From an uncultured Collinsella sp. (GTDB taxonomy: Bacteria > Actinomycetota > Coriobacteriia > Coriobacteriales > Coriobacteriaceae): a DNA stretch of 64,000 bases. A program made the translations under genes and the position numbers. Shown here one piece after another: positions 16,580-24,863 of this stretch; positions within the stretch are counted from its first letter, which is position 1; each line of letters starts with the position of its first letter. The stretch spans positions 39,959-103,958 of the forward strand of contig CAADVS010000026.1 in assembly GCA_900752545.1 (NCBI GenBank), read 5' to 3'. The notes under the pieces are model-generated. The model saw nothing but the letters and a program-made list of their open reading frames with translations, had not been told where the DNA came from and ran no database searches.

Positions 16580-18163
16580 TTATGCCTCCTTATTTCGATC
16601 GAACACGATTTGTCCGTCCGACATCGTCATATCAACCGCAAGATCGCGTGCGTCGCGATAATCGAGGTCGAACACATCCCGATCGAGCACGCAGATATCG
16701 GCAAGCTTGCCAACCTCAAGCGTACCCAGCTCGTCTTCGCGCATCAGATCGTACGCGCCCCCGGCAGTCCAAGCGCGCAAGAGCTCGACAAGCGTCAGCG
16801 TGTTGACCTCATTCACGGGCAGTCCGTCGGCGAAGAATCCGCCGCACGCGCTGTAGATTGACTCGCCCAGGCTCGGAATCAGCAGCGGCAGATCCGTGCC
16901 GCAGCACACTGTGCATCCGGAATCTTCCATGCCGCGGCGATTCCAGCTGTGCAAAAGTCGCGTCTCGCCAATTTGTCGACGCATCATCGACAGGCAATCC
17001 TCGCGCCGGTCCAGCGTCAGAATCTGCGGATAGACCTCGCAAATTCCACCTAACTTGCCAAACTCGACAAGATCGGTCGGGTCAGAGTTCTCGAGATCGG
17101 TAATCGCATGGCGGCGAAGCATCCGTCCATGCTCGTCTCGAGGCAGCGAGGCATAGAGTGCCACGGTGCGGCGAACGGCGCCATCGCCCTGGCAATGCAA
17201 GGAATATCGGAAGCCGTCAGCATCAATTGCACGCAGCTCGCTCTCAATCAGATCCCACTCTGGCTCCTCGACGACCGTCTTGCCGGCAGCGCCCGCATCG
17301 GCCGAGTCCTCATAGGGGTCTATCATCTCGGCAAGCCCCGCCCATACGCCGCGATCGGTCATACGGTTGAAGCCAGAAAAACGAACGAACGGTCCCCGGA
17401 AGCGCTCTCGCGCCTCGCGGGCATATGCCAGATTTGCACCGGCGCCCACCGGCTGCGACATCATAGAGACGCGAACCGTCAGCTCACCAGATTCCTCACG
17501 GCGAGCCATTTCGTCGGCAAAGCCGTAGTAGTCATCAAACGCCATTTCCTTGATGGCGGTAACGCCGCGCTCGTTAAGCATGCTCATGTAGTCCGAATAC
17601 CCGGCACGCACCTCGGGCAGCGCGAGGAAATCGCTCATCATGCGCCAGATCTTCTCGGCATAGCACGCCTGGGGTGTAAAGCCGTATCGCGCACTGGCGG
17701 CAGCGTTGAGAACGCAGGTCCCCGCTCCTGGTGTAAAGCAGACGACGGGGATATCGCCAAAACAATCGTCAAACACAGCTGCCGTATTTGCGTTCTCGGC
17801 ATCCGATGCCAACGTTTCGGGTAGGTTGTGGCCAAAAGCCGCCGCGCAATCCGGATGATCTTCTTTCCATGCACGCAAGAGCGACACAGCCTCTTTGGCA
17901 TCGGCGATGCCGGACAGATCAGACCCCAACGTCCGCAGCGCCCAGCCTGTATAGAAGGTATGCACATCGATCAGGCCAGGCATGACGGTACGGTCGCCCA
18001 GGTCAACTACCTCGTCCGCCTGGGTCAAATACGAAGCCGCCTCACACTTGGTGCCAACAGCCTCAATTCGATTGCCACGGACCGCTACGAAACCTTCAAA
18101 CGGCAGGTCCCCCGTACCGGTAAAGACGCTCTTAGACGTCAGGACCGTCAAACGATCAGACAT
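16580..18163 (-). CDS. YtcJ-like amidohydrolase (amidohydrolase_3)
   Basis: A metal-dependent hydrolase of 527 residues. VAVRGNRIEAVG and MPGLIDVHTFYTG at the N-terminus, FRYSLHCQGDGAVRRTVALY in the middle, and LGTLEVGKLADICVLDRDVF at the C-terminus (return of the beta-sandwich) identify the YtcJ/amidohydrolase_3 group. The usual HxH motif reads VHTF here, so one metal ligand is missing or replaced. The gene follows the carrier gene by nine bases. It may remove an acyl or amide group from the imported glycated compound before frlBCD act; this is inference. Confidence 0.78.
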   Translation of the reverse strand: MSDRLTVLTSKSVFTGTGDLPFEGFVAVRGNRIEAVGTKCEAASYLTQADEVVDLGDRTVMPGLIDVHTFYTGWALRTLGSDLSGIADAKEAVSLLRAWKEDHPDCAAAFGHNLPETLASDAENANTAAVFDDCFGDIPVVCFTPGAGTCVLNAAASARYGFTPQACYAEKIWRMMSDFLALPEVRAGYSDYMSMLNERGVTAIKEMAFDDYYGFADEMARREESGELTVRVSMMSQPVGAGANLAYAREARERFRGPFVRFSGFNRMTDRGVWAGLAEMIDPYEDSADAGAAGKTVVEEPEWDLIESELRAIDADGFRYSLHCQGDGAVRRTVALYASLPRDEHGRMLRRHAITDLENSDPTDLVEFGKLGGICEVYPQILTLDRREDCLSMMRRQIGETRLLHSWNRRGMEDSGCTVCCGTDLPLLIPSLGESIYSACGGFFADGLPVNEVNTLTLVELLRAWTAGGAYDLMREDELGTLEVGKLADICVLDRDVFDLDYRDARDLAVDMTMSDGQIVFDRNKEA

Positions 18164-18172
18164 CACAACCAC

Positions 18173-19636
18173 CTACACCGGAAGCATGCCAGAGATTGCC
18201 GTTACAATCACGCCAAAGACGACCATGAAAATGAAGAACTTCCAAATGGTCTTCCACCATTGGCCAAACGAAATCCTAGCCACGGCAAGACCGGCGACCG
18301 TCATGCCCGCCACGGGGCTGATGGTGTTGATGGTCTGGTTGGCAAACTGGAGCGCGGTGACGGCCGCCTCGGGATTGAGGCCCATGAGCTCGGTCAGGGG
18401 GCCCATAACGGGCATGGTGAGCGCCGCCAGGCCAGAACTCGAGGGAACCAGCAAAGAGAGCAGGCCAAGGACGATATACATAAACGTGGTGTAGACGGCG
18501 GCGGGTGCACCGGCGAGCGCGGTAGCGAGCGCCTGGAGGATGGTGTCGATGATCATGCCGCCCTCGGCGATGACCAGAATACCGCGAGCGATACCGATAA
18601 CGATGGCAGCGTACGCAAAGTCGGCGAGACCCTTAACGAACTCCTCTGCGATCGTCTGCTGGTCAAGGCCGCCCAGGATACCGGCAAGCAAGCCCATGCC
18701 AAGGAACACGGCGGAAATCTCATTCATGTACCAGCCCTGGGTAACAAGACCCCAGACGATAATGCCCATACCGCAAGCAAAATCGATAAGCACGAGCTTC
18801 TGACGGATAGTGAACTCTTCCTCGATGGAGGCATCGGTCACGGAAAACTCGATACGCTTGAGCTTATCGTCCTCGTACACAATGGACGACTCGGGGTTTT
18901 TCTTGACGCGCATGGCGTAGCGCATGGCCCATGCGATACCGACGGCAGTGAAGATGACCCAAGAAACGGCGCGCAGCCACAGTTGCGGATTACCCTCGAT
19001 GCCAATGATGCCTTGGGCGATCAAAACATTAAACGGGTCGATGGTCGAAGCACAATATCCCAGGTTAGGACCAAGGAAGCAGATGATGAATGCCGTCATC
19101 GAGTCATAACCGATACCCATCATGATGGGAATGAAGATGGCATAGAACGGCAGGGCTTCCTCAGACATACCAAACGTAGTGCCGCAAATGGACAGCAATG
19201 TCATCGTGATGGGGATGATGAGGATGTCCTTGTTCTTGAGCTTTTTAATCACACGGCTCATGCCGGCATTCAAAGCGTTGGTCTTGGTGATGATCGCGAA
19301 CGATCCGCCAATCAATAAGACGAACGCAACGACGTCGGCAGCCTCTTGGATACCCTTGGTGGGCGCTTGCAGAACCGCGAAGATATCCTGGCCCAGATTG
19401 ATGGTCTCGCCGGTCTCGGAATCGGTGTAGTTCTTATCGACCTGTTCATAGGTTCCAGCAACGGCGACTTCACGCTCGCCCGCCGCTGTCGAAATCGTCT
19501 TACGCTGATACTGACCAGAGGGAACGATCCAAGTCAGGACCGCAAAGACAACGATCAGCAAGAACATGATCGTATAGACATGCGGTAATTTGAACTTAAA
19601 ACGTCTGTTTGTCTTCTTCGCCTTCGTATCTGACAT
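18173..19636 (-). CDS. YfcC-family membrane carrier, likely importer of the operon substrate
   Basis: A carrier of 487 residues with about twelve hydrophobic helices. RFKFKLPHVYTIMFLLIV and LTWIVPSGQYQR at the N-terminus, ICGTTFGMSEEALPFY, and LLSLLVPSSSGLAALTMPVMGPL near the C-terminus are typical of the YfcC/DcuC-like ion-transporter superfamily. The ATG at 19636 follows GGAGG and is the first gene behind a strong promoter. It takes the place that the APC-type permease FrlA has in E. coli, which suggests a different import route or a different, more acidic substrate. Confidence 0.85.
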   Translation of the reverse strand: MSDTKAKKTNRRFKFKLPHVYTIMFLLIVVFAVLTWIVPSGQYQRKTISTAAGEREVAVAGTYEQVDKNYTDSETGETINLGQDIFAVLQAPTKGIQEAADVVAFVLLIGGSFAIITKTNALNAGMSRVIKKLKNKDILIIPITMTLLSICGTTFGMSEEALPFYAIFIPIMMGIGYDSMTAFIICFLGPNLGYCASTIDPFNVLIAQGIIGIEGNPQLWLRAVSWVIFTAVGIAWAMRYAMRVKKNPESSIVYEDDKLKRIEFSVTDASIEEEFTIRQKLVLIDFACGMGIIVWGLVTQGWYMNEISAVFLGMGLLAGILGGLDQQTIAEEFVKGLADFAYAAIVIGIARGILVIAEGGMIIDTILQALATALAGAPAAVYTTFMYIVLGLLSLLVPSSSGLAALTMPVMGPLTELMGLNPEAAVTALQFANQTINTISPVAGMTVAGLAVARISFGQWWKTIWKFFIFMVVFGVIVTAISGMLPV

Positions 19637-19678
19637 AGATACCTCCAAAGAACTCGAGACTGCATCGCATCTCGCTTC

Positions 19679-19701
19679 AACGTTTGCATAAGGCAAACGT
19701 T
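19679..19701. promoter_or_regulatory. Palindromic operator of the frl-type operon
   Basis: A perfect 9-bp inverted repeat AACGTTTGC-N5-GCAAACGTT lies 42 bases upstream of the carrier start and just downstream of the predicted transcription start. That position suits repression by roadblock. The FrlR-like GntR protein encoded next door is the obvious candidate ligand-sensing repressor. Confidence 0.7.
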
Positions 19702-19715
19702 CTATGACGTCCCAT

Positions 19716-19744
19716 AGATTACCAGCAGCTTTTTCCTTCATCAA
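19716..19744 (-). promoter_or_regulatory. Sigma-70-type promoter of the frl-type operon
   Basis: On the minus strand, TTGATG (19744-19739) and TAATCT (19721-19716) are separated by exactly 17 bases. The operator palindrome begins about 14 bases after the -10 box. Confidence 0.65.
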
Positions 19745-19811
19745 GATAATTTCAAACTGATTGCCGCAACGCGGTTGAACGGTTGTGTTCGCGCCGTGAA
19801 CGGTATGGAAA

Positions 19812-19837
19812 CGCCCGGTGAGATGATCCACCGGGCG
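19812..19837 (-). terminator. Terminator of the GntR regulator gene
   Basis: A perfect 9-bp stem CGCCCGGTG / CACCGGGCG with an 8-base loop is followed by TTT on the minus strand, 17 bases past the regulator stop. It separates the regulator transcript from the carrier operon, which has its own promoter. Confidence 0.75.
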
Positions 19838-19854
19838 CTTCCATTCGCAATGTC

Positions 19855-20598
19855 CTAGATGTCAAAAACGTAGCGAGACCCAACGATCCGCTGACGACCG
19901 ATGATAAACGGCCGTCGCTGCTCATCGAAAAAGAAGGCTTCCATATAAAACAAGGGTTCGCCAACGGGAACTGCCAACAGCCGAGCGACCTCGGGCGACG
20001 CGCACGCGATCTCGAGCGTACACGGGTCGGTAAACGCGGGCGTGCGGCCCGTCCGGTTGCGCACGAACTCAAAAATGGATTGGTTAGATAGAGGTGCCGT
20101 TGATAGATAGGCGTTGTCCTCGTAAACGTATATGTTGTTCTCGAGCATGACGGGGACTCCATCGGCAGTACGTACACGCTCAACGCAAATCAAATCAGTT
20201 CCAACGGGAACACCAAAGAACTGCGCTTCGGTAGAATCTGCCGGCAGTATCTTTCTCGAAATGACGCACGCCCCCGGCTCCATTCCGTTAACGCGGCATG
20301 CGTCCGAAAAACTCTGAACGTCATCCTTCTGGCGAATCTTGCGCTTGAGCTTGGGGGCATTGACAAACGTGCCTTTCCCCTGTCGCTTCGTTAGATAGCC
20401 CTGCTGGACGAGCTCCTCAATAGCGCGTCGCACGGTAACGCGGCCAACTTTATAGCTCTCAGCCAATTCGAATTCGTTGGGTATCCGCGCGCCTGCCTTG
20501 TAGGCGCCGGAGTTGATTTCGTTTTTAATGATATCAATGACCTGTTGGTACAGCGGTATCGCTGCTTTACCGTCAGTTAGCCCTTCAGTCGGTGGCAT
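19855..20598 (-). CDS. frlR: GntR-family (HutC/UTRA) regulator, FrlR-like
   Basis: A protein of 247 residues. The winged helix spans about residues 14-78 (PLYQQVIDIIKNEI, VGRVTVRRAIEELVQQGYL, KRQGKGTFV). A UTRA ligand domain follows (GTDLICVERVRTADGVPVMLE, GEPLFYMEAFFF). HutC-type GntR repressors bind sugar phosphates or amino acid derivatives and release DNA. Its place directly upstream of the carrier and frlBCD genes, with the 19679 palindrome between, makes it the likely operon regulator. The ligand is probably a phosphorylated Amadori compound (inference). Confidence 0.85.
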   Translation of the reverse strand: MPPTEGLTDGKAAIPLYQQVIDIIKNEINSGAYKAGARIPNEFELAESYKVGRVTVRRAIEELVQQGYLTKRQGKGTFVNAPKLKRKIRQKDDVQSFSDACRVNGMEPGACVISRKILPADSTEAQFFGVPVGTDLICVERVRTADGVPVMLENNIYVYEDNAYLSTAPLSNQSIFEFVRNRTGRTPAFTDPCTLEIACASPEVARLLAVPVGEPLFYMEAFFFDEQRRPFIIGRQRIVGSRYVFDI

Positions 20599-20629
20599 AT
20601 ACCTTCTCCCAGCACAATTAATTCTAAAA

Positions 20630-20664
20630 CGGGCTTAAGGGCATTCAACAAGCCCTTAAGCCCG
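20630..20664 (-). terminator. Strong hairpin upstream of the GntR gene
   Basis: A perfect 13-bp stem CGGGCTTAAGGGC / GCCCTTAAGCCCG with a 9-base loop is followed by TTTT on the minus strand. It ends the HAD phosphatase transcript (stop at 20749) before the regulator gene. Confidence 0.8.
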
Positions 20665-20748
20665 CATTAGCTTAAAGTATGCTAGGTGTCGCACCAAAAT
20701 GTTGGCTATTTACTCATCAGACCCGAAAAACGCGCAACTACCGCGCTC

Positions 20749-21408
20749 CTAAGAAAGCGTGAGCAGCTCCGGCAGCTGGTCGATAATCTTGTCCGCGGCA
20801 TCTTGGCTAAATCCAAAGCGCTCCTCGCGCTTGGCAATGACTGTCAGGCCGGCTCGCTTGCCGGCAGTGATGCCAGGCACCGAATCCTCAACGCAGCAGC
20901 AGCGATTCGCGGGCAGCCCCAGCAGGTCCAGCGCATGCAGGTAGATGTCGGGCTCGGGCTTGCTCTCCTTAAACTGCTCGCCGCTCACCACATACTCAAA
21001 GGCATCCGACAGCCCGCATGCATTGAGCACTTCCTCGATGCTAACCATGGGAGACGAGCTGGCAAGCGCCACGCGAACGCCGCGGCGCGGCAGCTCTCGA
21101 ATCGTATCCACGGCGCCTGGGTTAATCAAAGTCTGATAGTCGCGCGGGCGCTCATGCGTCCACTCGTCCCAACGGGCCAACGCTTCCTCGCCAGTGAAAT
21201 GCCCCTTACCGGCGCGCTCAAACCAATCGACCAGCATATGCAGGAAGAACTGATGCGAGGTACCGATTTGCCCATTCAACTCCTCTTGAGTCAGGTTAAG
21301 CCCAAGCTCCTTGGCAAACGCGGCAGTCTCGCCCAGGTAGTAATACTCGGTATCGACAATGACGCCGTCCATGTCAAAGATAACGGCATCGAACGGAAAT
21401 TCAGACAC
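20749..21408 (-). CDS. HAD phosphatase of the beta-phosphoglucomutase type
   Basis: A protein of 219 residues; the GTG at 21408 was chosen because GGAGGG precedes it. The nucleophile motif is VIFDMDGVIVDTE, motif II ALASSSP, and the C-terminal CVEDSVPGITAGKRAG gives motif III/IV. A helical cap lies between. Such enzymes dephosphorylate sugar phosphates or interconvert hexose 1- and 6-phosphates. Nothing in the sequence fixes the substrate. It lies with a second HAD gene of a different cap class. Confidence 0.82.
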   Translation of the reverse strand: MSEFPFDAVIFDMDGVIVDTEYYYLGETAAFAKELGLNLTQEELNGQIGTSHQFFLHMLVDWFERAGKGHFTGEEALARWDEWTHERPRDYQTLINPGAVDTIRELPRRGVRVALASSSPMVSIEEVLNACGLSDAFEYVVSGEQFKESKPEPDIYLHALDLLGLPANRCCCVEDSVPGITAGKRAGLTVIAKREERFGFSQDAADKIIDQLPELLTLS

Positions 21409-21427
21409 GGCACCCTCCCTAACAAAA

Positions 21428-21449
21428 GGGCGCCTGTAAGCAGGCGCCC
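21428..21449 (-). terminator. Terminator of the Cof-type phosphatase gene
   Basis: A perfect 9-bp stem GGGCGCCTG / CAGGCGCCC with a TAAG loop is followed by TTTTGTT on the minus strand. It lies between the two HAD genes, so they are probably separate transcripts or only partly coupled. Confidence 0.75.
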
Positions 21450-21471
21450 GAACCATGCATTATCGGCGATT

Positions 21472-22314
21472 CTAACCCAGCAGCTTATCCAGCGCCACCG
21501 CAATACCGTCTTCGTTGTTATTGGCGGTCACCATCTGGGCCACGGCCTTAACCTCGTCAACCGCGTTGCCCATGGCAACACCAGCGCCGGCCCACTCAAT
21601 CATGGACTTGTCATTCTGGCCATCGCCAAACGAGACGACCTCGCTGGCATCGATGCCGAGCTTGGGCAGGGCACCCTCGAGCGCGTGAGCCTTGTCAATA
21701 CCGGGCGCCGTGTACTCAAAGTACCAGTCGGCCGTAAACATACCCGAAAGCGTCTGCTTAAAGGGCGCGTACATCTCCTCGTGATGCGCTTGCAGATAGG
21801 CCGGGTCGCCCGCCGTCAGCAGCTTGTCCACGGGATAAGCCTCAGCGACCTCATGCAGGCTCTCCACCTCGCGAATCTTAAGATCGCACGCGTCGCGCTC
21901 ATACTTGACGATGTTTTTCTGCGAGCCGTCAGGCAGCGTGATCATGCAATGGTACGAGTCCTCAACGTGCAGATCGCGACCGAGCGAAATCATAGGGATC
22001 ACGTCAAAATTACGCAGGTGATCAATCAGGCGATGCAATTCGTCGGCAGGCATAGCCTGATCGAACAGCACCTCGTCGGTCTGGGCATCGACGACGTGAG
22101 CGCCGTTAAAGGCCACCAGCAAACCATCATGACTCTGAAGGTCGAGCTCCTGGGCCAGGGCGTGAAGACCCCATGCGGGACGACCCGAAGCCAAGATGAG
22201 CTTAATGCCCGACTCCTGTGCCGCGAGCAGCTTCTCACGCGTGCGCGGGCTAATGACCTTCTGGTCGTTGGTAAGCGTGCCGTCGATATCCATTGCGATG
22301 GCCTTAATAGGCAT
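21472..22314 (-). CDS. Cof-type HAD-IIB phosphatase
   Basis: A protein of 280 residues with the ATG at 22314 behind GGGAGG. IKAIAMDIDGTLTND carries the nucleophilic Asp, LILASGRP is motif II, and VVSFGDGQNDKSMIEWAG with VAMGNAVDEVKAVA is the C-terminal motif of the Cof subfamily. These enzymes dephosphorylate phosphosugars and flavin or pyridoxal phosphates with broad specificity. Confidence 0.86.
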   Translation of the reverse strand: MPIKAIAMDIDGTLTNDQKVISPRTREKLLAAQESGIKLILASGRPAWGLHALAQELDLQSHDGLLVAFNGAHVVDAQTDEVLFDQAMPADELHRLIDHLRNFDVIPMISLGRDLHVEDSYHCMITLPDGSQKNIVKYERDACDLKIREVESLHEVAEAYPVDKLLTAGDPAYLQAHHEEMYAPFKQTLSGMFTADWYFEYTAPGIDKAHALEGALPKLGIDASEVVSFGDGQNDKSMIEWAGAGVAMGNAVDEVKAVAQMVTANNNEDGIAVALDKLLG

Positions 22315-22463
22315 ATGTGCCTCCCTGTCATTGAGCAACCTTGTCTGAGTCATCATACAGAACACTTACTGCAGCTCTGTCTGCAACGGATAAAAAGCCA
22401 TATTGTCCCGAACATGAACGGCACGTGGTCATGAAGTTTTATCGCTCAGGTCAAATACGCCTG

Positions 22464-23138
22464 CTAGCGACGCTCATCCGTCGGTGCGCCCTCGACGATC
22501 GCGATACCCGCCGAGGCGCCCAACGCGCTGGCGCCGGCCTCGATGAATGCACATGCCTCTTCGTAATTATGAATACCGCCCGCCGCCTTGATTGCCACGG
22601 CATCGCCGAGCACCTCGTGCATCAGCCGCACGTCCTCGAGCTTAGCACCGCCAAAGCTTCTGCCGGTCGATGTCTTAAGGAATCCCGGCTTAGCCTCCAG
22701 CGCAATCTCGCACACACGGCGCTTAGCGGCATCGTCGCCGTCCAGCTTGCACATCTCGACGATCACTTTGTCAGTGATGCCATGCGCACGACAAAAATCA
22801 GCAATGGCAGTCATCTCACGCTCGACGGCATCAAAATCGCGGTTCTCGACCGACTCCTGATTCAAAACGTAGTCAATCTCGGTAAAACCGCACGCAGCGT
22901 ATTCCTCAAACTTCGCAAGCTTCTCCTCAAGCGTCATAGCGCCCTGGGGAAAGTCGATAGCGCCGGCAAGGATGATGTCAGAGCCCTCGAGCATGGCGCG
23001 ACCCGTCTCGTACTCCTGCAGGTTCGCAAATACGCAGCGGAAGTTGTACTTTAGCGCCTTCTCGACATACTGCTCAAACGTGTCCTCGGGGGCATCGATA
23101 TAGTCGATGTATTTATTGATGGGTTTGGCAAGTGTCAT
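22464..23138 (-). CDS. deoC: Deoxyribose-phosphate aldolase
   Basis: A TIM-barrel aldolase of 224 residues. GFLKTSTGRSFGGAKLEDV contains the Schiff-base lysine, AIKAAGGIHNYEEA the second conserved lysine, and TEIDYVLNQ the conserved Asp region. It cleaves 2-deoxyribose 5-phosphate to glyceraldehyde 3-phosphate and acetaldehyde. The ATG follows AAGGAGG. A short palindrome at 23258 lies in its upstream region. No other deo gene is next to it. Confidence 0.85.
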   Translation of the reverse strand: MTLAKPINKYIDYIDAPEDTFEQYVEKALKYNFRCVFANLQEYETGRAMLEGSDIILAGAIDFPQGAMTLEEKLAKFEEYAACGFTEIDYVLNQESVENRDFDAVEREMTAIADFCRAHGITDKVIVEMCKLDGDDAAKRRVCEIALEAKPGFLKTSTGRSFGGAKLEDVRLMHEVLGDAVAIKAAGGIHNYEEACAFIEAGASALGASAGIAIVEGAPTDERR

Positions 23139-23257
23139 GCTGGGCCTCCTTGATCAGGACCGACAACCGATTCGTGGTTTCACGCGAAAAACCACGCTCA
23201 ATGTACGCCCGATACGCAAGGACAGCGTCCGCATTCCGGCAAGCGGTATGAAATTAG

Positions 23258-23277
23258 CCGTAAAAGTATATTTACGG
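23258..23277. promoter_or_regulatory. Palindrome upstream of deoC
   Basis: CCGTAAA-N6-TTTACGG is a perfect 7-bp inverted repeat 120 bases upstream of deoC. It has the size of a repressor operator, but its distance from the gene leaves the role open. Confidence 0.4.
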
Positions 23278-23354
23278 ACAGCGAATGGCACCGCACGCGG
23301 ATGCCGACAGCAAGACATCCCCTCAATACACCCTCATGCCCATTTAAAGAGCAA

Positions 23355-23386
23355 GGGAGCCTGTATCTGTTGGGATACGGGCCCCT
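23355..23386 (-). terminator. Second copy of the pgi-type terminator
   Basis: The sequence GGATACGGGCCCC with an imperfect left arm matches the terminator behind pgi (26856-26887). It sits about 28 bases before a copy of the pgi 3' end, the same spacing as at pgi itself. It is probably the original pgi terminator, now separated from the gene by the inserted cassette. Confidence 0.55.
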
Positions 23387-23414
23387 TTCGACCATGACCT
23401 ATCTCAGCAACAAA

Positions 23415-23446
23415 GACTACTTGCGGTGAGCACGGTAGAACTCGAT
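23415..23446. repeat. Direct repeat, left copy of the pgi 3' end (candidate attachment site)
   Basis: 32 bases are identical, apart from one A/G difference, to 26918-26949, the last codons and stop of pgi. Read on the minus strand it encodes IEFYRAHRK and a stop. No other part of pgi is present on its far side. Together with the copy at 26918 it bounds the ClpP/VirD4 cassette, as site-specific integration into a gene end would leave. Confidence 0.75.
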
Positions 23447-23909
23447 CGCACCATCTTATCCGAGCCGGGGCACGTTCGCATAGCGTGGCGCGTGACGGTT
23501 GCAAAACCACCCCATTTGAAACAAAGGCAAAAAAGTACTTGCAAAGACGCGTTCCGACATATAAGTTGATAAAAGACCGCCGTTGCGGTTTTAAGTAGAT
23601 CGAGCATATGAAGTTTGAGTTTTAGCGTGTAAGAGAAGGAAGATCGGCAAAGTACAACCCCAAACGCAATGACAACTTAATGAGGTAACTGCCACATGTG
23701 AGGCACCCAGGGCATTGCTGTCTCGATTTTGAGCACGATGCCTTCCGCCTTGCATGGGCCGTTCCATCCCGCCCCTGCAGCAACTGCCTCATGGGCTCAT
23801 TGAAAACCGCATAGCACCCAAACGTCAGCACATCACCCACGGCAAGCACATCACTCACGACAACCAACACATCAACAAACAGCACGAACATCAACCGATT
23901 GGAGAAGCT
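23447..23909. other. Leader region of the ClpP/VirD4 cassette
   Basis: No gene is supported in this 463-base stretch. It includes AT-richer segments that could hold promoters and, at its end, imperfect tandem copies of AGCACATCA described separately. A long in-frame extension of the following gene starts at 23754 but has no ribosome binding site. Confidence 0.4.
23827..23874. repeat. Short imperfect tandem repeats before the cassette genes
   Basis: AGCACATCA occurs at 23827 and 23845 with the following ACG also conserved (18-base period), and AACACATCA at 23866. Such iteron-like repeats just upstream of a first gene can bind a cassette-encoded regulator. Chance cannot be excluded. Confidence 0.35.
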
Positions 23910-24800
23910 ATGACAAACCACCACGCTGAAGACGGCGATAAGAAAAGCATTCTGGATGCCCGAATTGAGCGAGCATATGCAAACGAATATGACGCCGCCT
24001 TTGCCGCCGCGACCATCAAGAACTACGCGTCGCTACCGCTCGCGACGATCTTGGCCGACCACCCTCAACTGCTGAAGCGCTGCACAAAGATCATGGGCGA
24101 CCCCGACATTCGCAAGCTGACAGACCCCTATGCCCCAAAACGCGGCAACGATTCGTGCGTTCTTACCGTAGGCTGCCTAGCCCATATGCTTACGGCGCTC
24201 GACACGAAACTCAAGCTCGCATGGGAACCCGACGAGCGTCATGAACTCGAAAGCAAGCGGAACACCCTGCGCACCGCACTGTTCCTTCCGTTGGACGGCC
24301 TCAAGCGCTGCAACGTCGAGCTCAATACACAGGCGCGGCAAAAGCCTGGGACCACGGGGCAGAAAACTCCAAGACCCCATGCGGCCATCGTCGACCGCAA
24401 CCGATATAACCGCATGACCGCGCACTTTTCCGCCGAGGGAGCAGCCATAAGGACGCTGATCGACCTGCTGTGCCTCCTGAGCATCAACGAGCTATTTGAG
24501 GGCTATCTCGCCCTTGTTCCCGCGACGGCACCCAAGTCGGTAGCAAAGATCATCGAGACCTGCAGACGCCAGTTTGAGCGCCATCGCAATGGCAGCGAGA
24601 TGAACGCCAGCATCGCGCAGTACTACGCGGCTCATTACAAAAATGACGGATGTGCCCCTGTCGAGCATCAGCTGCGGCTCGCCTACACCACGCCCACCGC
24701 AACGCTCCATCGCTTTGGAGCCCTTGGCGCTTGCGAGCCGCACGAACAGGCAGCCTACCCCACAACCGAGCTCGATCTCAGGCTCGGACGAACCCTGTAG
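23910..24800 (+). CDS. Unknown protein, first gene of the ClpP/VirD4 cassette
   Basis: A soluble protein of 296 residues that I cannot assign. The ATG at 23910 follows TTGGAG. It is mostly helical and charged; visible segments include YANEYDAAFAAATIKNYAS and RNRYNRMTAHFSAEGAAIRTL. There is no signal peptide, membrane helix or nucleotide-binding motif. It ends 63 bases before the ClpP-like gene on the same strand, so it is probably cotranscribed with it. It may be a substrate adaptor or DNA-binding component; that is guesswork from position only. Confidence 0.6.
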   Translation: MTNHHAEDGDKKSILDARIERAYANEYDAAFAAATIKNYASLPLATILADHPQLLKRCTKIMGDPDIRKLTDPYAPKRGNDSCVLTVGCLAHMLTALDTKLKLAWEPDERHELESKRNTLRTALFLPLDGLKRCNVELNTQARQKPGTTGQKTPRPHAAIVDRNRYNRMTAHFSAEGAAIRTLIDLLCLLSINELFEGYLALVPATAPKSVAKIIETCRRQFERHRNGSEMNASIAQYYAAHYKNDGCAPVEHQLRLAYTTPTATLHRFGALGACEPHEQAAYPTTELDLRLGRTL

Positions 24801-24863
24801 CCCGCCAGCCCCTCCGCGGGCAACAATCCTATTCCACAACACAACCAACAGAAAGGAGTCCTC

